DNA of 64,000 bases, taken from assembly GCA_947478865.1 (NCBI GenBank), contig CANJXF010000004.1, forward strand, positions 57,339 to 121,338. The letters run 5' to 3'. Position numbers and translations under genes: made by a program. How positions within the stretch are numbered: position 1 is the first letter of the stretch; every line of letters starts with the position of its first letter. The stretch is from Verrucomicrobiales bacterium. Its GTDB lineage: Bacteria; Verrucomicrobiota; Verrucomicrobiia; Limisphaerales; CANJXF01. Positions 9,053 through 17,284 of this stretch are shown piece by piece. The notes beneath the pieces were generated by a model. That model searched no databases, was not told the DNA's origin, and saw only the letters and a program-made list of their open reading frames with translations.

Positions 9053-10051
9053 TTATTCGTAATAGAAAGTGAAACGCACTTCGCGTTCGTCGGATTTCAT
9101 TTCGCGTCGCATCTCCGTTGGCCACGGGGCGTAAGGCGACGGATCAGAAATCGCTCCAATGCAAATCAGTTCGAGCATCGCGTTTTGCGTCGTATTTTCA
9201 ACGGCCTTCAAATCTGTGACTCGCCCTTTGTAATTCAAGCGAAATTCCACAACAATTTTGCCAGGAACGGTATTTCGATTCTCGAGCAACTGATACCAGT
9301 GCTGACGAACCGCCGCGATAAACTCGCGATCATAATTTCCAAACCCGGTCAATTTGACGTCAAACGAGGGTTCAAGCGCGACCCGTTTTGCTCCACCCTG
9401 TTGCTTCATTTTTTCCCCGAGAGCGCCAGCCTTCACCTGATCTAAAGTGCGGGGACGAACCCGCGCCTTTTTTTCCGCTTCGCCGTCATCCTCTTTCGTT
9501 TTTTCGGGCGATGGTTTGATCTGCTCCTGCGGCTTGGCTGCAGCGAGATCCCCGGCCGTTTGTTTCTCCTTGGGGCGAGGTTTCGTTTCTTTCTCTTCCA
9601 CGACCTCGGGCGGCGCTGGCGTTGGTTGCAACGGCTCCGCCTTCGGCTTGGCATTCTCCACGGTTTTGACGACCTTTTCCTGTTTTCCTAGAACCTCAGG
9701 CAGATCAGCTTTGGCTCGCGTTTTACTCGCGACTTGCGTGTTGGCCGCGCCATACATCTTCGCTTCCTTGGGCGGTTCTTTGACGCTGAGTTGCGGATCT
9801 ACATCGACAAAAATTAACGGCGGTGATTCGCGATTCGGTTGGACCGGAAACTTTTTAACATCCGGCACTTTCGCCAGCGATTGGGAAATCTTCTGCAACC
9901 AGGAAGGTAAATGCTGGTTCTTCCACCAGCCGAGTCGCTGTCCAATTTTCCACCCGCCAAAAATGGAGAGGTGTAAGATCAGCGAAATGGCGGCGGCGAG
10001 AACCACAGGATTCTCTTTCAAAACGCTCCATTTTTTGCCGGCCAAAGCCAT
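9053..10051 (-). CDS. TonB-like energy transducer
   Basis: A 332-residue protein with an N-terminal transmembrane helix (about 13-35), then a long Lys/Pro/Glu-rich stretch (about 95-215, for example PLQPTPAPPEVVEEKET) that can span the periplasm. The C-terminal domain of about 100 residues (YDREFIAAVRQHWYQLLE, then GKIVVEFRLNYKGRV) resembles the TonB/TolA C-terminal fold. It is first in a three-gene set with exbB and exbD, which supports the transducer role. The linker is longer and more charged than in classical TonB, and the last residues (RFTFYYE) are not the usual TonB end, so TolA-like is also possible. Confidence 0.75.
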   Translation of the reverse strand: MALAGKKWSVLKENPVVLAAAISLILHLSIFGGWKIGQRLGWWKNQHLPSWLQKISQSLAKVPDVKKFPVQPNRESPPLIFVDVDPQLSVKEPPKEAKMYGAANTQVASKTRAKADLPEVLGKQEKVVKTVENAKPKAEPLQPTPAPPEVVEEKETKPRPKEKQTAGDLAAAKPQEQIKPSPEKTKEDDGEAEKKARVRPRTLDQVKAGALGEKMKQQGGAKRVALEPSFDVKLTGFGNYDREFIAAVRQHWYQLLENRNTVPGKIVVEFRLNYKGRVTDLKAVENTTQNAMLELICIGAISDPSPYAPWPTEMRREMKSDEREVRFTFYYE

Positions 10052-10197
10052 TTGTGAAGAATGCCGCAGCAGAATTTCTGGAGCAACCGTTTAAACCATT
10101 TGCTGCAGGCCAGCGCGGCGAGAATCAACTGGGTTAACGAGATTAAAAACCAATTTTGCGGGCTCGGAATTCTTATTGATCGAGCGAAATCTGCCGA

Positions 10198-11472
10198 TCA
10201 TTTCCGAGGAGTCGTCTCTCCAATGCAAAACAGGTTCTTCTCGCCGCGAATGAAAATCTTTCCATCGCTGATTGCCGGTGAGGGGAAACACTTTTCACCG
10301 AGCGCGCTGGTCGCAATCAATTGATATTCCGGCCCCGGTTTTACAATACGCATCACGCCTTCATCGTTGAGGAAATAAACCAAGCCATTGGCCGATACGA
10401 TGGATGCGTGTTGCTCACCCATCCGCTCCTGCCAATGAAGTTTTCCGCTGGCAGACTCGAAACAATGGGCCACACCGGAATCCGAGACGACGAAGAAATA
10501 GTCGCCTTCGATGATCGGTGAAGGCACGTAGGCCGCGCCTTTGTTCGTGCGCCAGGCAATGTGGGTTTTCGTCACGTTACCCGAGCCATCCGGGCGAATG
10601 GCAAGAATGTGGTGATCGGGAAATCCGCCCGTGATGTAAACCAGTTTCGTTTTCTCGCTGTAAACTGGCGACGCCACAAATTGCTCCGTTGGCCCGTCGA
10701 TAATCCAGAGCAACTTGCCAGTGTCCGGGTCATAGCTCGCGACACAGATGTCGCCCGACAAAACCATTTGCATCCGCCCCGCCATTTCGCGAAGGAGAGG
10801 CACGCAATAACTGCGCGTGTGATTCAGGCGCGGCGTTTTCCAGATCGTTTTGCCAGTCGCCCGGTCGAGCGCCACGAGATAGGATTGACCATCGTGATCA
10901 CCGTTCACGATGACTCGGTCCTTGAACAAAACGGGCGAACTGCAAAAGCCGTGTTTACTGTCGAACGCGCCGGGCCGAACCATCCATTTTTGTTTCCCGT
11001 TGAGATCGTAAGCGGCCACGGCCATTTGATTTACATCGAGAAACGCGACATAAACGAACTGGCCATCAGTCGCGGGGGTGCTCGACGCGTGGCTGTTCAA
11101 CGGATGCTTTCGTTCGAGCATCGACTTCAACACCGTCTCCTGCCAAAGAAGTTTTCCAGTTGCGCGATCAAGGCAAAGAAGTTTGCGCTCCTCCGTTTCC
11201 GCTACCGAAACGACTGTAAAAACTTTGTCCTGCCAAACAATCGGCGAGGCGTGACCTTTGCCGGGCAGTTCGGTTTTCCACACAAGATTGCTGGCGGCGC
11301 TCCAATGGAGGGGGACATTGGTTTCGAGACTCGTGCCATCGCCGCGCGCTCCACGCCAACCGGGCCAGTTTTCGCAATGCGCGGATTGGATTAGAACGAA
11401 AAGCAAGACCGCCCCGATGCAGGTCCGATTTTCAAAAATAGAAAAGCGTTTAATCGTTCGCACAAGAATCAC
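10198..11472 (-). CDS. Secreted PQQ-like beta-propeller protein
   Basis: A 424-residue protein with a signal peptide (hydrophobic 19-30, cleavage after SAHC or SAHCE) followed by WPGWRGARGDGTS, an opening common in exported PQQ-repeat proteins of Planctomycetes and Verrucomicrobia. The rest is a series of propeller blades with repeated LDRATGK-W motifs (around residues 100, 210 and 255). No PQQ-dehydrogenase active-site motif was seen, so a binding or assembly role is more likely than catalysis; BamB-like is an alternative. The predicted start is GTG at 11472, overlapping the decayed genes upstream, and another start nearby is possible. Confidence 0.82.
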   Translation of the reverse strand: MILVRTIKRFSIFENRTCIGAVLLFVLIQSAHCENWPGWRGARGDGTSLETNVPLHWSAASNLVWKTELPGKGHASPIVWQDKVFTVVSVAETEERKLLCLDRATGKLLWQETVLKSMLERKHPLNSHASSTPATDGQFVYVAFLDVNQMAVAAYDLNGKQKWMVRPGAFDSKHGFCSSPVLFKDRVIVNGDHDGQSYLVALDRATGKTIWKTPRLNHTRSYCVPLLREMAGRMQMVLSGDICVASYDPDTGKLLWIIDGPTEQFVASPVYSEKTKLVYITGGFPDHHILAIRPDGSGNVTKTHIAWRTNKGAAYVPSPIIEGDYFFVVSDSGVAHCFESASGKLHWQERMGEQHASIVSANGLVYFLNDEGVMRIVKPGPEYQLIATSALGEKCFPSPAISDGKIFIRGEKNLFCIGETTPRK

Positions 11473-11759
11473 GCCATTGCGGCTGCGGTGTGGAAGAACC
11501 TTTGGCGATTGATGGATCCTTTCCCGTCCTTTCGATTCGATCTAAATTCCAGATCGATCTCCAACTCCGGCCAGGAGAGATGATCCTTATGGTGAAGCTC
11601 TGCGCGGAAAAGCTGACTGATCGTTGCCATGTGAAACCAAGGAAAATGATTGTGAGCCAGAAAGAATTCGCGAGCCGAATCGAGCAGCCACGAGCCATGC
11701 GGCGAGACGTTCAAACCCTCAACTTGCGAAGCGCTTGCGCCACTGTTCTTGGATTTCAT
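11450..11759 (-). pseudogene. Decayed DUF2442-domain gene
   Basis: The frame from the ATG at 11759 reads as a DUF2442 protein (VSPHGSWLLDSAREFF, HFPWFHMATISQL, HLSWPELEIDLE). DUF2442 proteins have this HG-WL, FPWF and WP-LD pattern. Near 11541-11550 the family similarity leaves this frame and continues in the next (DRIERTGKDPSIAKGS), so a one-base frameshift is likely. The shifted product still has a continuous open frame to 11469 and could be expressed with an altered tail. It directly follows a DUF4160 remnant, the usual partner in these small toxin-antitoxin-like pairs. Confidence 0.6.
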
Positions 11760-11958
11760 TTTGTCGTTCATCAACCAATTTGCTTCAGTCATTCAGCTCG
11801 GTGGAATGATTACCTGGTTCACAGCCAACTCAACCTTCGGCTCGATCCAGAATTTCGCCTCACCATCTAACGAAATTACAGGCACATGAATCCGCCTCTC
11901 GTGTCAGGAGAAAAAATAAAACCGGTAAATTACAACACCGGAAAAGCGTCGGACGCAC
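11719..11958 (-). pseudogene. Decayed DUF4160-domain gene
   Basis: No single frame is open, but three frames in order rebuild a DUF4160 protein of about 80 residues: VRPTLFR from the GTG at 11958, then YRFYFFS, then RIHVPV and DGEAKFWIEPKVELAVNQ, then KLVDERQNEIQEQWRKRF ending at 11719. I see an extra base near 11925-11931, an in-frame TGA at 11904-11906, a second frameshift near 11800 and another TGA at 11785-11787. The number of lesions argues for a true pseudogene and against one sequencing error. It overlaps the decayed DUF2442 gene, so the pair has decayed together. Confidence 0.65.
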
Positions 11959-12005
11959 GAAAATACGCTACCAGAAGCGAAACGTCGTTCAATTGCCGAT
12001 TCGGC

Positions 12006-14387
12006 TCAATTCCTAAACATGCGCACCGCACCAGATTGAGGCGGATTCAGATAGAAGCCATGCCCGGTTTCGCTGCCTTTGAAAAAAACTCCCTTCCAGA
12101 GAACCGCCTGTCCCGTGGCTGGATGGGTGAAACTCCCTTTGAACAATCCGGTGGCGGGTGCCAGGGATACCTTCAGTCCGACATCGCTTTGCACGACGGC
12201 AAATCGGTTGTCCGCACCGAACGCTGCCTCGCTGACGGAAGTGGTTCCAAAAAGGCCGCCTCCGAATAGCTCGACGCTGTAGGAACCCATTTCCGGAGGA
12301 GAATAACTGGAAAGGCGTGCGGCGATCTCAAGAGAAAAACCGTTGGTGTAAACCTTTGCCAAAGACAATGGCGGTTTAATCCAGATGAGCGGTTGCGGGT
12401 CTGATCCTCCATCGGATATCCAGCCGAAAATCACCCCTGCCCCACGATAAAGCGATTTGTAAAATGGCCATGAACCATCGTTGGCCCGCGCCGTCGCGAC
12501 TGAAAACTTTTCGTCATCGGAGAGAGAGCCAGCGACTTTCACCACTCCATTCGAGGCGATGGTTACGGTGGCGAAGCCATCTCCGCCCGGTTGTTGCAAA
12601 CTGAGCGGGTCACCGGGGAAAATCATCGCGAGCTTTTTCGCGTAAGAATTCGGATTGGTTTTCTCGAGGAGGAAATCTCGATTCCCTCTCAGCGCGGCAA
12701 TCCATAAGCCGTTGCTGACTAACCCGGTGATTTGATTCAATCCGTTGGTCAGGTCGAGTTTCAGCGAAAACGAAAGCGGACTAGCGCCACGAGGCGTTGC
12801 CGAAAGAGAGGTTGAGCCCAAGTGATTGAATTTCCCTTTGATGGGAAGAGTCGCGCCGCCGACTAGGACTTTACCAGAGAAGGCGCCATTGGCGGTCACC
12901 TTGAGATTTAAAAAACCAGAGCTGGCCACGGCGACCTGTCCGGTTTCATAAAACAGGCCGCTGTAGGTCCCAAGCACTTTTGGAAAATGGTTCGAAGCAA
13001 ACGTCGCGGTCAAATCGAGTTGGGAAGGCATGAGGAATCTCAGGATTGGATTCGTATAATTTACCCCACCGCTCCAACCGACGAAAAGTTGTCCTGCACC
13101 TGGAACTGCTTTCAATTGATAAAGCCTGCCCGCAACCAAATTGGTGCTCTGCAAAACCGGCGTGACGGTTCCCATCCCCACGGTTTGCACATTCAATCGC
13201 GGCGTGATGGAAAGATGTCTCGTCACCTGGCTGGAGATGTTCCCGGCTCCGTCTTCACTTTGCACCGTGAAATCGTAGGAGCCCGCCGCAAAATTCAACG
13301 GAACGGACCAATTAGTCGTCCCGGCAGCCACTTGAAAACGATTCGTCCCAATTCGATAAACCACTCGCGCCACACCGATGTTGTCGCCCGCCGTTCCCGC
13401 CAAGACCGTGGAACCACTGGCTACACGGAGGTTCTCCGCGGGGGAGGAAATCGAGACGGTTGGCTTGGCGGCATCAGCCGAAAATGGACTCGAAATCAGG
13501 GACAGGCTGACGTAGGAAAGCTCGTTGAATTTCGGCGTGCGAAAACCGGTGTATTGCACCGGCAGATCGCTGAAAACCGATGCGCCCTGGCCATAGAATG
13601 AAACCAGATCGACGATGCCGTTTGATTTGGAAAGCGCTTTGAATTGTTCGAGCACATTGGTTCCGCTGATGACACGCCCGAAGACCGTGAAGCCCCCGTT
13701 TTGCGTATCCAAACCGCCGTTGTCGGCCAGATTAAAAAACCATTGCGACGACGCGGAATTGGGATTGTCCGCCATCTTGGCCATGGCGATTGTGCCGTAA
13801 CGATTTGCGATGGGGTCGAACGTGGAAAACTCATTAACAATCGTCCCAAAGTTTGTCACATTGTTGTAGGAATCAAAAACATTGGTGCTGACCCGGGCCG
13901 GTGAAACAAAGCCACCTCCCTGCAAAACGAAATCGGGAATAAGCCGGTGAAAAAACAGATCTTTGTAGGTGCCGGTCCGGACGTAACGCAAGAAGTTATC
14001 CACCGTGACCGGCTTGATGCGATCGAATAGCTGCAAATCGATCACGCCCAACACCGTTTCAAAACGCACCACGCTGCTGGGAAGAACGGTGACTACACCC
14101 TCGTCAAATGAGCTGTTGGTGCCACCGGATTGAGAGTCGCTAACCACCAACCGGTAGGAACCCGAGTCGTTGGCGGTAACTGCTTCGAGAGTCAGCGAAG
14201 CGTTGGTGGCGTTCAGCAGGTCGTTGCCGTTGAACTGCCATTGAAGCGTTCCCGATCCGACGCCGGAAGGCGCGAGAACAATCTTTGACCCGGCTTCGGC
14301 AGACACATTTTCGAAAGCGAAGGTGGCCAACGGCATGAGCCATCCAGCCAAGCTCGCGGCGAGAAAAAATGTTTTTAAATTCTTCAT
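12006..14387 (-). CDS. Secreted cyclophilin-type peptidyl-prolyl isomerase with Ig-like modules
   Basis: A 793-residue exported protein. In order: signal peptide (1-24); an Ig-like domain (about 25-105); a cyclophilin domain (about 108-285) with FHRLIPDFVLQGGG and SQWFFNLADN, close to the family's active-site signatures; an Ig-like/[12 protein letters not shown] module (about 305-395, PTVSISSPAENLRV); a bacterial beta repeat (YQLKAVPGAGQLFVGWSGG, about 415-455); and a 320-residue C-terminal region with paired beta-rich segments (GTYSGLFYE near 472 and GSYSVELFGG near 700). The isomerase presumably works outside the cytoplasm on folding exported proteins. The surrounding modules are those of adhesins. 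It follows ald by 28 bases on the same strand. Confidence 0.87.
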   Translation of the reverse strand: MKNLKTFFLAASLAGWLMPLATFAFENVSAEAGSKIVLAPSGVGSGTLQWQFNGNDLLNATNASLTLEAVTANDSGSYRLVVSDSQSGGTNSSFDEGVVTVLPSSVVRFETVLGVIDLQLFDRIKPVTVDNFLRYVRTGTYKDLFFHRLIPDFVLQGGGFVSPARVSTNVFDSYNNVTNFGTIVNEFSTFDPIANRYGTIAMAKMADNPNSASSQWFFNLADNGGLDTQNGGFTVFGRVISGTNVLEQFKALSKSNGIVDLVSFYGQGASVFSDLPVQYTGFRTPKFNELSYVSLSLISSPFSADAAKPTVSISSPAENLRVASGSTVLAGTAGDNIGVARVVYRIGTNRFQVAAGTTNWSVPLNFAAGSYDFTVQSEDGAGNISSQVTRHLSITPRLNVQTVGMGTVTPVLQSTNLVAGRLYQLKAVPGAGQLFVGWSGGVNYTNPILRFLMPSQLDLTATFASNHFPKVLGTYSGLFYETGQVAVASSGFLNLKVTANGAFSGKVLVGGATLPIKGKFNHLGSTSLSATPRGASPLSFSLKLDLTNGLNQITGLVSNGLWIAALRGNRDFLLEKTNPNSYAKKLAMIFPGDPLSLQQPGGDGFATVTIASNGVVKVAGSLSDDEKFSVATARANDGSWPFYKSLYRGAGVIFGWISDGGSDPQPLIWIKPPLSLAKVYTNGFSLEIAARLSSYSPPEMGSYSVELFGGGLFGTTSVSEAAFGADNRFAVVQSDVGLKVSLAPATGLFKGSFTHPATGQAVLWKGVFFKGSETGHGFYLNPPQSGAVRMFRN

Positions 14388-14415
14388 GACGTCACACTGT
14401 GAAAAATAAACCGTT

Positions 14416-15516
14416 TCAAATATTCGGGGCGGACCAAGGCAGTCCGTGCGCTTCCGAAACAGCTTTGTGCGTCACTTTTCCACCCATCACGTTGATGCCA
14501 CCGATCAGCGCGGGCTGGCGCTGGCATGCTTCTTTCAAACCGAGGTCGGCGAGCATTTCGATATAGCGGTAAGTGACATTGGTGAGCGCTTGTGTGGCCG
14601 TTCGGGCGTAGGCGCCGGGCATATTGGCGACGCAATAATGCGTGACACCTTCCTCGACGAACACAGGATTGTCATGCGTTGTGGGTCGCGAGGTTTCGGC
14701 GCAGCCGCCTTGGTCAATGGCGATGTCCACGAGCACGCTGCCCGCTTTCATGCGGCGCAACATTTCTCGATTGATGAGCTTCGGTGCTTTGGCGCCGGGA
14801 ACGAGAACCGCGCCGATGAGCAAATCGACACTTGGCAATAATTCCATCAGATGCGCCTCGCTGGAAAACAAGGTGTGCGCAGTGTGAAGCGTGATGTCGA
14901 GGAATCGCATTCGTTCCAGGTCGACTTCCAGAATGGTCACGTCGGCGCCGAGTCCCTGCGCCATGCGTGCGGCATTGATGCCGGATGCGCCACCGCCGAG
15001 CACGACCACTTTTCCCGGTAAAACTCCTGGAACTCCGCCGAGCAAAACACCGCTGCCGCCGAAATGTTTGGCGAGGAAATAGCCGCCGACGAGAATCGAC
15101 ATGCGCCCGGCAATTTCGCTCATTGGCTCGAGCAGCGGGAGACGGCGATTCACTTCGATGGTTTCGTAAGCAATGCCCGTTACGCCGGATTGAACCAATC
15201 CTTCGGTCAAAGCTTTGCCAGCCGCAAGGTGGAGGTAGGTAAAAAGGATTTGATCCGGTCGCAGCAGAGAAATTTCCGAGGGCTGAGGCTCTTTGACTTT
15301 TACGATCAACTCGGCGTGCTGAAAAACTTCGGCATGTTCCTGGACAATCGTTGCGCCCGCACTTTCATAATCGGCGTCCGAATAACCGATGCCCGCGCCG
15401 GCGTTCTTTTCCACGACGACTTTGTGCCCGTGTTTGATCAGTTGGTAAGCGGCAGAGGGAAGAAGGGCGACCCGGTATTCCTGACCTTTAATTTCTTTCG
15501 GAATTCCAATGATCAT
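14416..15516 (-). CDS. ald: Alanine dehydrogenase
   Basis: A 366-residue NAD-dependent enzyme that interconverts alanine with pyruvate and ammonia. The N-terminus MIIGIPKEIKGQEYRVALLP holds the substrate arginine and lysine region. GGGASGINAARMAQGLGA (near 173-190) is the NAD-binding loop. The late motif YCVANMPGAYARTAT is conserved in Ald. It lies between the BrkB-like gene (57 bases upstream) and the cyclophilin gene on the same strand, so an operon is possible, but the functions do not obviously connect. Confidence 0.95.
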   Translation of the reverse strand: MIIGIPKEIKGQEYRVALLPSAAYQLIKHGHKVVVEKNAGAGIGYSDADYESAGATIVQEHAEVFQHAELIVKVKEPQPSEISLLRPDQILFTYLHLAAGKALTEGLVQSGVTGIAYETIEVNRRLPLLEPMSEIAGRMSILVGGYFLAKHFGGSGVLLGGVPGVLPGKVVVLGGGASGINAARMAQGLGADVTILEVDLERMRFLDITLHTAHTLFSSEAHLMELLPSVDLLIGAVLVPGAKAPKLINREMLRRMKAGSVLVDIAIDQGGCAETSRPTTHDNPVFVEEGVTHYCVANMPGAYARTATQALTNVTYRYIEMLADLGLKEACQRQPALIGGINVMGGKVTHKAVSEAHGLPWSAPNI

Positions 15517-15572
15517 AACATTAGATTAGATGAGGGTTGGGAGTGAATAAACGAGAGTCAAGAGACAAGAAT

Positions 15573-17159
15573 TTACGAGCGAACCTGTTCAAGGCGGGAG
15601 GCGGAAGCTTTGTCCGTTCCCCCGCGGTTTTCGACCAATTGTTGCAACGTGATCAAGCCAGCCACGCGCTGCTCGGCGGCAAGAATTTCATCGAATTTTC
15701 CACGGACCAACCAACGCGAGTAGTCATCCCGCGTTTCAAGCTCCTGACCTTGGCCGGCGCGAATCGCGTCCAAAATATCCTGATAGGAAATTTGGTCGAG
15801 CGGGCGCGAGGGCGCGTAGGCTTTTTCGTCCTGGGCTCTGGCCGGGTTAACTTCCACGATCAACTTTATTTTCAGAAGCGGGTCGATGATTTTGCCAATG
15901 AGTTGACTGGGCACACACAAGGCGTCCGCTATTTGGCCACTGGACGCAGGGTGTTCGCCGCGATGGAAAAGTTGTGCGAGGTAGGTCATCAGGCGCAATG
16001 CGACGAATTCGCGTCCGCGCTCATTGACGTTTTCGGTTTGCCGCTCCTGGATGTAGGCGCGGCGATTTTGATAGGCGTAGGCAACTTGCGCCCCAAAAAG
16101 CACGATGAGCCACGACAAATAAATCCCCAGCAGAAAGATCGGCAGAATCACCAGCTTGCCATAGATCTGGCTGTTGCGCACCACCTGCCCGAAATAGATC
16201 ACGCTGAACACGTTGTTCAAATGCCAGAGGCAACCCCCGACGATCCCCCCCACCAGCGCGGCGCGCCAGTTGACTTTGGTATTGGGCATCAGTTGATAAA
16301 ATCCAGCGAACGCCAGAATGAGTAAGAGCAACGGCAGAAATTTATAAACGAATTTTCCCAGATTAGGCGCAATTTCAATAATAGTTTTAGTGGATTCCAA
16401 ATACGGCCCAACATTCAGTCCCATGGCCACGACCAGAAGCATCGGCCCGAGCGTGATCAGCGCCCAATACTGGACGACTCGGGCGTACCAACTTCGGCCC
16501 TGCGTGACGCCCCAAATGTCGTTCACGGTCGCCTCGATGTTGCTCAACAGCGAAATGGCGATAAAGACCAACGCGACAATTGCCGTCGCTCCCAACGTGC
16601 CGCTGCTGACGTTGCTAATATAGGCTCTGATGCTCTCGACGACTTTCTGGCGGCCGCCCACCTCATCCACCCCGGCGGCTTGCATTTTTGCCAAATCTTC
16701 GCTGCTCATTCCGCTCCTTTCCTCCTGGTCCATCTTGCCATTCTTATTCGAGTCGTACTTGGCTACCATTTCATTTTTCAACCGACGTTGATTCTCAGTC
16801 AAAATCCCTTTATCGGATTTCGCAACCAGGTCGAGTTGCGGCGCGATTTTCCCGACAAAAGTGTTCAACAGCTGTTCAATTTGTTGTTTGCCTGCCTCGC
16901 TTTTGAGGAAGCTGGTGGAAATACTAATACCCACAGCCAATAAAGGGATCAGCGCAAGCAACGTGGTGTAAGCAAGAGCGGACGCGCGCACGGGACAACG
17001 GTTGCGCCAAAAACTTCTGATCACCGTCACCCAGAAATGGCCGCATTTTTCCCACCACGGCGTTTTTTCTTCACCGTGCCGCGCAATTCGATCTCCATGA
17101 AATATCGCCCGGGCTTCGGCCTGAAGTTTTCTAAGTAGAGACATGGATTCGTTGGCCAT
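15573..17159 (-). CDS. BrkB/YihY-family membrane protein with an embedded EF-hand loop
   Basis: A 528-residue protein of the BrkB/YihY (formerly misnamed RNase BN) family. Hydrophobic segments: about 62-83, then five clustered between 193 and 370. The family stretch NIEATVNDIWGVTQGRSW follows the second. The last 150 residues are a soluble, winged-helix-like region. Between the first and second membrane segments lies an extra loop of about 100 residues containing a complete EF-hand calcium loop, D136-S-N-K-N-G-K-M-D-Q-E-E147, with acidic or amide residues at every ligand position. Loops of this kind bind Ca2+ in other proteins; whether this one does is inference. The gene is divergent from ftsK. 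Confidence 0.88.
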   Translation of the reverse strand: MANESMSLLRKLQAEARAIFHGDRIARHGEEKTPWWEKCGHFWVTVIRSFWRNRCPVRASALAYTTLLALIPLLAVGISISTSFLKSEAGKQQIEQLLNTFVGKIAPQLDLVAKSDKGILTENQRRLKNEMVAKYDSNKNGKMDQEERSGMSSEDLAKMQAAGVDEVGGRQKVVESIRAYISNVSSGTLGATAIVALVFIAISLLSNIEATVNDIWGVTQGRSWYARVVQYWALITLGPMLLVVAMGLNVGPYLESTKTIIEIAPNLGKFVYKFLPLLLLILAFAGFYQLMPNTKVNWRAALVGGIVGGCLWHLNNVFSVIYFGQVVRNSQIYGKLVILPIFLLGIYLSWLIVLFGAQVAYAYQNRRAYIQERQTENVNERGREFVALRLMTYLAQLFHRGEHPASSGQIADALCVPSQLIGKIIDPLLKIKLIVEVNPARAQDEKAYAPSRPLDQISYQDILDAIRAGQGQELETRDDYSRWLVRGKFDEILAAEQRVAGLITLQQLVENRGGTDKASASRLEQVRS

Positions 17160-17284
17160 ACACTCAAAATAACGCTATCCCGCAACAATCAAAGTTCAAT
17201 GATCGATGAAGTTCCATACCCTCCGATGGCTCCCGGGGCTAATTTGACTTTGAAGTCAAAGTGACCTGCCTTAATCTCGCCCGC

